Made by a program: the position numbers and the translations under genes | Notes under the pieces: generated by a model | Database searches by the model: none | Told to the model about the DNA's origin: nothing | Seen by the model: the letters and a program-made list of their open reading frames with translations, nothing else | In this document: positions 14,406-17,317 of the stretch, one piece after another | Position numbering within the stretch: position 1 is the stretch's first letter | Layout of the letters: each line of letters opens with the position of its first letter | NCBI GenBank assembly: GCA_002409725.1 | Contig: DHOI01000141.1 | Location: forward strand, 13,263-30,579 | From: Christensenella sp. UBA5394 | Lineage (GTDB): Bacteria; Bacillota; Clostridia; Christensenellales; CAG-138 | Length of the DNA: 17,317 nt | Direction: 5' to 3'

Positions 14406-15419
14406 ATGACCAAGATCGATATTTTCTCCGGCTTTTTGGGCGCGGGCAAGACCACGCTGATCAAAAAGCTGATCGCGGAAGCCTACCAGGGCGAAAAGCT
14501 GGTGCTCATTGAAAACGAATTTGGCGAGATCGGCATCGACGGCGGATTTTTGCAGGATGCGGGCATCGAGATCACAGAGATGAACTCGGGCTGCATCTGC
14601 TGCTCTTTGGTGGGGGATTTCGCGGCTGCGCTCGTCAAGGTGCTGGAGCAATACCACCCCGACCGCATTCTTATTGAGCCCAGCGGCGTGGGCAAGCTGA
14701 GCGACGTGATCCGCGCCGTGCAGGGCATCAACGCCGCGGATATCTCCCTCAATAGCTTTACCACCGTAGTGGACGCGGGCAAGTGCAAGATGTATATGCA
14801 CAACTTCGGCGAGTTTTTCGACGACCAGATCGAACACGCGGGCTGCATCGTTTTGAGCCGCACCGCAGGCATGAAAGAAGAAAAGATCGCCGCCTGCGTG
14901 GAGCTGCTGCGGGCGCATAACGCGGCCGCGCCTATCGTAACCACGCCCTGGGACATGCTTTCCGGCACACAAATTCTGGAAGCCATGGAGCGCCGGGGGA
15001 CGCTCGAAGCCGCGCTGGATCAGCTGGCGGTGGAAGCGCACGAGCACGAGCATGAGCATGAGCACGAACATCATCACGAACATGGCGAGGCGTGTAGTTG
15101 TGGGCATGAGCATGAGCATGAGCATGAGCACGGCCATCACCATGCGGACGAGATTTTCACCAGCTGGGGCGTGGAGACCCCCCGCCGCTTTGACGAAGCG
15201 GGCCTCTCCGCCCTGCTGGAAGAGCTGGACGAGGGGCGCTATGGCCAGGTGCTGCGGGCCAAGGGAATCGTGGCTGGCCAGGGAGAGGGCTGGCTGCATT
15301 TTGACTATGTGCCGGGGGATGCACAGGTACGGCAGGGCACGGCCGGAGTAACCGGGCGGCTCTGCGTGATCGGCGCACAGCTCGATCAGGCGGCGCTGGC
15401 GGAATTATTCGGGGTATAG
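14406..15419 (+). CDS. G3E (COG0523/CobW-like) GTPase with histidine-rich tract
   Basis: A 337-residue cytoplasmic GTPase of the family that inserts or delivers metals (Zn, Co, Ni) to target proteins. Walker A is GFLGAGKT (9-16). The metal-binding GCICC motif gives Cys63, Cys65 and Cys66. IENEFGEIGID (35-45) and LIEPSGVGK (89-97) are also typical. The usual NKxD guanine motif is replaced by LSRTAG (150-155). Residues 212-246 hold 17 His and two Cys (ACSC), splitting the GTPase from a C-terminal CobW_C-like domain. Ribosome binding is odd: GAAAGAAGG lies 13 nt before this ATG and 5 nt before an upstream ATG-TAA. It is the first of two genes; the next starts 2 nt after its stop. The exact metal and client are unknown. 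Confidence 0.9.
   Translation: MTKIDIFSGFLGAGKTTLIKKLIAEAYQGEKLVLIENEFGEIGIDGGFLQDAGIEITEMNSGCICCSLVGDFAAALVKVLEQYHPDRILIEPSGVGKLSDVIRAVQGINAADISLNSFTTVVDAGKCKMYMHNFGEFFDDQIEHAGCIVLSRTAGMKEEKIAACVELLRAHNAAAPIVTTPWDMLSGTQILEAMERRGTLEAALDQLAVEAHEHEHEHEHEHHHEHGEACSCGHEHEHEHEHGHHHADEIFTSWGVETPRRFDEAGLSALLEELDEGRYGQVLRAKGIVAGQGEGWLHFDYVPGDAQVRQGTAGVTGRLCVIGAQLDQAALAELFGV
15039..15131 (+). repeat. GAGCAY hexamer repeats encoding a His/Glu tract
   Basis: Two blocks of in-frame GAGCAC/GAGCAT repeats (about 15039-15058 and 15105-15131) flank a short CxC-coding segment. Because each unit is 6 nt, gain or loss of units keeps the frame and would change only the length of the His tract. Confidence 0.85.
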
Positions 15420-15421
15420 CC

Positions 15422-16381
15422 ATGGCTGAGCAAATACCGGTCTATCTCTTTACGGGCTTCCTCGAAGCGGGCAAGACCCGCTTCATCCAGGAGACCATGC
15501 AGGATCCCCGCTTCAACGAGGGCGACCGCACGCTGCTGGTGGTCTGCGAGGAGGGCATCGAGGAATTCGAACCCTCGGATTTCGCCGATAAGGGCAACGT
15601 ATATATGAAGGCGCTGGAAAGGCCCGAAGATCTGACTTCTGCCAAGCTCACGGGCTGGCAGAAGCAATGCCACGCCCAGCGGATCGTGCTGGAATACAAC
15701 GGCATGTGGCCCTTGCAGCGGCTCTTTGAAGCCCTGCCCCGCGGGTGGGTGATCTATCAAAACTTTCTTTTTGCAGATGCGGGCACCTTCCTCAATTACA
15801 ATGCCAACATGCGTTCCTTGGTGGTAGATAAGCTGCAAGCCTGCGAGCTGGTGGTCTTTAACCGCACGGATGCGAAAACGGACAAGCTGGCCTTCCATAA
15901 AATCGTGCGCGGCCTCAATCGGCGTTGCGCCATCGCCTTTGAATGGCCAGACGGCCATGTGGAATACGACGAGATCGAGGACCCTCTGCCCTTTGACCTA
16001 AACGCGAAGGTGGTGGAGATCGCGGATGCCGATTTTGCCATCTGGTATCGGGATATCGTCGAGGAAATGGATAAATACGCAGGCAAGGTGGTGCGCTTCA
16101 CGGGCCTTACGGCCGTATCTGGCCGCCTACCCACGGGCTGTTTTTTGGCTGGGCGGCATGTGATGACCTGCTGCGCCGAGGATATCGCCTATTCCGCCCT
16201 GGCCTGCGAATGGGACGCCGCCCTCATCAGGGCCAATTTGCAGCACCGTGCCTGGGCGCAGGTGACCGCCAAAGTGGAACTGCGCTACCACACGGTTTAT
16301 GGCCGCAAAGGGCCGGTGCTGAAAGTTATCTCTGCCGGGCCGGGCAAAAAGCCCGCCCAGGAAGTGGCGACATTCTATTAA
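15422..16381 (+). CDS. Divergent G3E GTPase fused to a YcgQ/DUF1980-like domain
   Basis: A 319-residue two-part protein. Residues 1-190 resemble a G3E GTPase: YLFTGFLEAGKT (8-19) keeps the GxxxxGKT pattern and FNRTDAK (146-152) fits NKxD. The CxCC metal motif and the IENEFG segment are missing; VVCEEGIEEFE takes their place. Residues about 205-319 resemble the C-terminal domain of YcgQ (DUF1980/TIGR03943): WYRDIVEEMDKYAGKVVRFTG, then RHVMTCCAEDIAYSAL with Cys250-Cys251. Members of that group usually accompany a YcgR-type permease (COG0701), which is not seen here. The ATG follows the first GTPase by 2 nt, so they are co-translated and may form a hetero-oligomer. A role in metal homeostasis is inferred. 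Confidence 0.8.
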   Translation: MAEQIPVYLFTGFLEAGKTRFIQETMQDPRFNEGDRTLLVVCEEGIEEFEPSDFADKGNVYMKALERPEDLTSAKLTGWQKQCHAQRIVLEYNGMWPLQRLFEALPRGWVIYQNFLFADAGTFLNYNANMRSLVVDKLQACELVVFNRTDAKTDKLAFHKIVRGLNRRCAIAFEWPDGHVEYDEIEDPLPFDLNAKVVEIADADFAIWYRDIVEEMDKYAGKVVRFTGLTAVSGRLPTGCFLAGRHVMTCCAEDIAYSALACEWDAALIRANLQHRAWAQVTAKVELRYHTVYGRKGPVLKVISAGPGKKPAQEVATFY

Positions 16382-16394
16382 AATAAGGGCAAGA

Positions 16395-16424
16395 AAAGGG
16401 CCGATGGAGCTTCATCGGCCCTTT
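16395..16424 (+). terminator. Terminator of the G3E operon
   Basis: AAAGGGCCGATG (16395-16406) pairs perfectly with CATCGGCCCTTT (16413-16424) around a 6-nt loop, then TGTGTCTTC. It lies 14 nt after the stop codon. Confidence 0.88.
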
Positions 16425-16522
16425 GTGTCTTCTATTATATATGGTATAAATATGGCAGCGGTTTAAGCCCAATAAGCAAGCTCGCAGTAAAGGAAGTGAC
16501 ATTCAGGTCCATTTTTTTTGCC

Positions 16523-16547
16523 AAAAAAGGAGCGGGAATCTTCCCGC
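16523..16547 (-). terminator. Terminator of the spore protein genes
   Basis: GCGGGAA and TTCCCGC (16532-16547) form a tight hairpin. On the minus strand it is followed by TCCTTTTTT, so it terminates transcription coming from the two spore protein genes. Confidence 0.8.
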
Positions 16548-16585
16548 CCCCACTTATGCATTTATTTCATATGGAAGGAATGCCG

Positions 16586-16795
16586 TTACTTCATCATGTT
16601 GCCGCCGCCGATGTTGCTTTCGGCATAGGCGATCATGCGCTTCACCATCTCGCCGCCGATGGAGCCGGCTTCCCGTGCGGTAAGGTCGCCATTGTATCCC
16701 TGCTTTAAATTCACGTTCAGGGCGCCGGCAACTTCCGTTTTAAAGTTTTGCAGCTGCGCCTTGTTGGCCCGGCTGGAATTACTGTTGTTGGCCAT
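16586..16795 (-). CDS. Alpha/beta-type small acid-soluble spore protein (distal copy)
   Basis: A 69-residue DNA-binding protein that coats spore DNA and protects it from UV and heat. The family core is clear: KTEVAGALNVNL (19-30), containing the germination protease site TE-VA between Glu21 and Val22, then GYNGDLTAREAGSIGGEMVKRM (33-54). The N terminus is Asn/Ser rich and the tail ends in GGGNMMK. The ATG at 16795 has AGAAAGGAG upstream. It lies 49 nt downstream of a second family member, and both probably share one forespore promoter. Confidence 0.95.
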   Translation of the reverse strand: MANNSNSSRANKAQLQNFKTEVAGALNVNLKQGYNGDLTAREAGSIGGEMVKRMIAYAESNIGGGNMMK

Positions 16796-16844
16796 TGTTT
16801 CTCCTTTCTACTATACTTGATCGTAAAGAGCGTTTCCCCTCTGC

Positions 16845-17039
16845 TTATTTCTTCATGTTGGTTTCCGCATAGGAGATCATGCGCTTGACCATTTCCCCGC
16901 CGACCGAGCCGGCCTCCTTGGTGGTCAGATCGCCGTTGTAGCCCTGCTTGAGGTTTACGTTGAGGGAGTTGGCGACCTCCATTTTGAAGTTCTCCAGCGC
17001 CTGTTTGGAATCCGGGATCAAAACGTTGTTGCGTGCCAT
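16845..17039 (-). CDS. Alpha/beta-type small acid-soluble spore protein (proximal copy)
   Basis: A 64-residue paralogue of the neighbouring spore protein. FKMEVANSLNVNL (18-30) carries the germination protease site at Glu21-Val22, with Met in place of Thr before Glu, followed by GYNGDLTTKEAGSVGGEMVKRM. The middle segment NVNLKQGYNGDLT is identical in the two copies, so they arose by duplication. The start at 17039 is fixed by a perfect AAAGGAGGTGA upstream; a longer reading frame has no support. The very strong ribosome site fits a protein made in bulk during sporulation. Confidence 0.95.
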   Translation of the reverse strand: MARNNVLIPDSKQALENFKMEVANSLNVNLKQGYNGDLTTKEAGSVGGEMVKRMISYAETNMKK

Positions 17040-17060
17040 TGTTGGTTTCACCTCCTTTTC

Positions 17061-17110
17061 TGGGTGATGTACGTTTAATTTGTCCCTTATCACAGAAAAT
17101 ATGAATGGCA
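17061..17110 (-). promoter_or_regulatory. Candidate forespore (sigma-G-like) promoter
   Basis: On the minus strand TTCATA is followed after 17 nt by CAAATTA, partly matching sigma-G boxes (TGAATA and CATACTA). No good sigma-A promoter is visible upstream of the spore genes. The match is loose. Confidence 0.35.
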
Positions 17111-17196
17111 ATGTATGCGCGCATCGCACAAAATTTTCAAAAAACAAAGCCCCCAAAAATTGTACTGCACCAAGAAAAACAGGCATTGCAAAGAAG

Positions 17197-17230
17197 CCCC
17201 CTGTCGTAGGAAAATAACTACGATAGGGGG
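17197..17230 (+). repeat. Long inverted repeat covering a ribosome binding site
   Basis: CCCCCTGTCGTAG (17197-17209) pairs with CTACGATAGGGGG (17218-17230), 12 of 13 positions complementary and the last a possible G-U pair, around an 8-nt loop. The right arm contains AGGGGG, the only candidate ribosome site for the ORF at 17238. Confidence 0.8.
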
Positions 17231-17237
17231 TATTGTT

Positions 17238-17317
17238 ATGAAGAGAACGTGGACGAATGTATCAGCGCAGGGGACAGAGATCCAAGAGATGAGGGACGCA
17301 GGGAAAACCAGGCAGGA
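17238..17317 (+). CDS. 5' end of a transposase-like (IS3 OrfA-type) ORF, cut by the window edge
   Basis: Only 26 codons are visible: an ATG 7 nt after AGGGGG, reading MKRTWTNVSAQGTEIQEMRDAGKTRQ. The EIQEMRDAGKTRQ stretch resembles the first helix of helix-turn-helix OrfA proteins of IS3-like elements in Clostridia, which continue into EIAxxLG. Codons such as AGA and AGG, rare in the neighbouring genes, suggest a foreign origin. With so little protein visible this is a tentative call; a phage or other DNA-binding protein is possible. Confidence 0.4.
   Translation, partial: MKRTWTNVSAQGTEIQEMRDAGKTRQ

Noticed and set aside
15039..15131. Possible CRISPR-like array
   Set aside because: The units are 6-nt coding repeats inside a GTPase gene with no spacers.
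13734..15299. 521-codon frame antisense to yuiD and the first GTPase
   Set aside because: The Met/Leu repeats it encodes are the reverse reading of the GAGCAY tract, and it crosses a clear promoter and two real genes.

Overview
The window looks like a chromosomal segment of a spore-forming, anaerobic, GC-rich member of the Clostridia (Bacillota). The evidence is two tandem alpha/beta-type small acid-soluble spore proteins, rubrerythrin, the YedF/DUF3343 pair common in anaerobic Firmicutes, strong AAAGGAGG-type ribosome binding sites and clear sigma-A type promoters. I cannot assign a genus from sequence alone.

Layout. 151-1129: divergent DUF3343 and yedF genes, a putative sulfur/selenium carrier pair. 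1169-2254 (minus): a 6-phosphofructokinase. 2347-4894 (plus): a heavy-metal operon made of a CadC-like ArsR repressor behind a near-perfect palindromic operator, a free-standing HMA metal-binding protein, and a CadA/ZntA-type P1B ATPase without its own N-terminal HMA domain. 4961-6376 (minus): a MATE exporter, separated from cadA by a bidirectional terminator. 6573-11879 (plus): a complete branched-chain amino acid ABC transporter operon (substrate-binding lipoprotein, LivH, LivM, LivG, LivF). Ahead of it sit a 17-bp tandem repeat, a good promoter, a 77-codon leader ORF very rich in Leu/Ile/Val codons, and a GC-rich hairpin followed by T residues. 12004-12545: a DUF3788 gene. 12568-13667 (minus): rubrerythrin with a PerR/Fur-like inverted repeat at its promoter, and an O6-methylguanine-DNA methyltransferase. 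13712-14234: a YuiD/DUF212 (PAP2-related) membrane protein. 14337-16424: a two-gene G3E (COG0523) GTPase operon; the first protein has a long His/Glu tract, and the second fuses a divergent GTPase to a YcgQ/DUF1980-like domain. 16586-17039 (minus): two spore protein genes. 17197-17317: a hairpin and the 5' end of a transposase-like ORF that runs off the edge.

The most interesting element is the start of the liv operon. Promoter, strong ribosome binding site, a short ORF with 25 of 37 consecutive residues being L, I or V, a stop codon, then a terminator-like hairpin 18 nt later, all in front of a branched-chain amino acid importer, is the architecture of ribosome-mediated transcription attenuation. 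Firmicutes normally use T-boxes or CodY for this. I could not find a convincing antiterminator by eye, so the mechanism is inferred. A second theme is metal handling: CadC/HMA/CadA efflux, and a G3E GTPase pair with a polyhistidine tract and a DUF1980 fusion.
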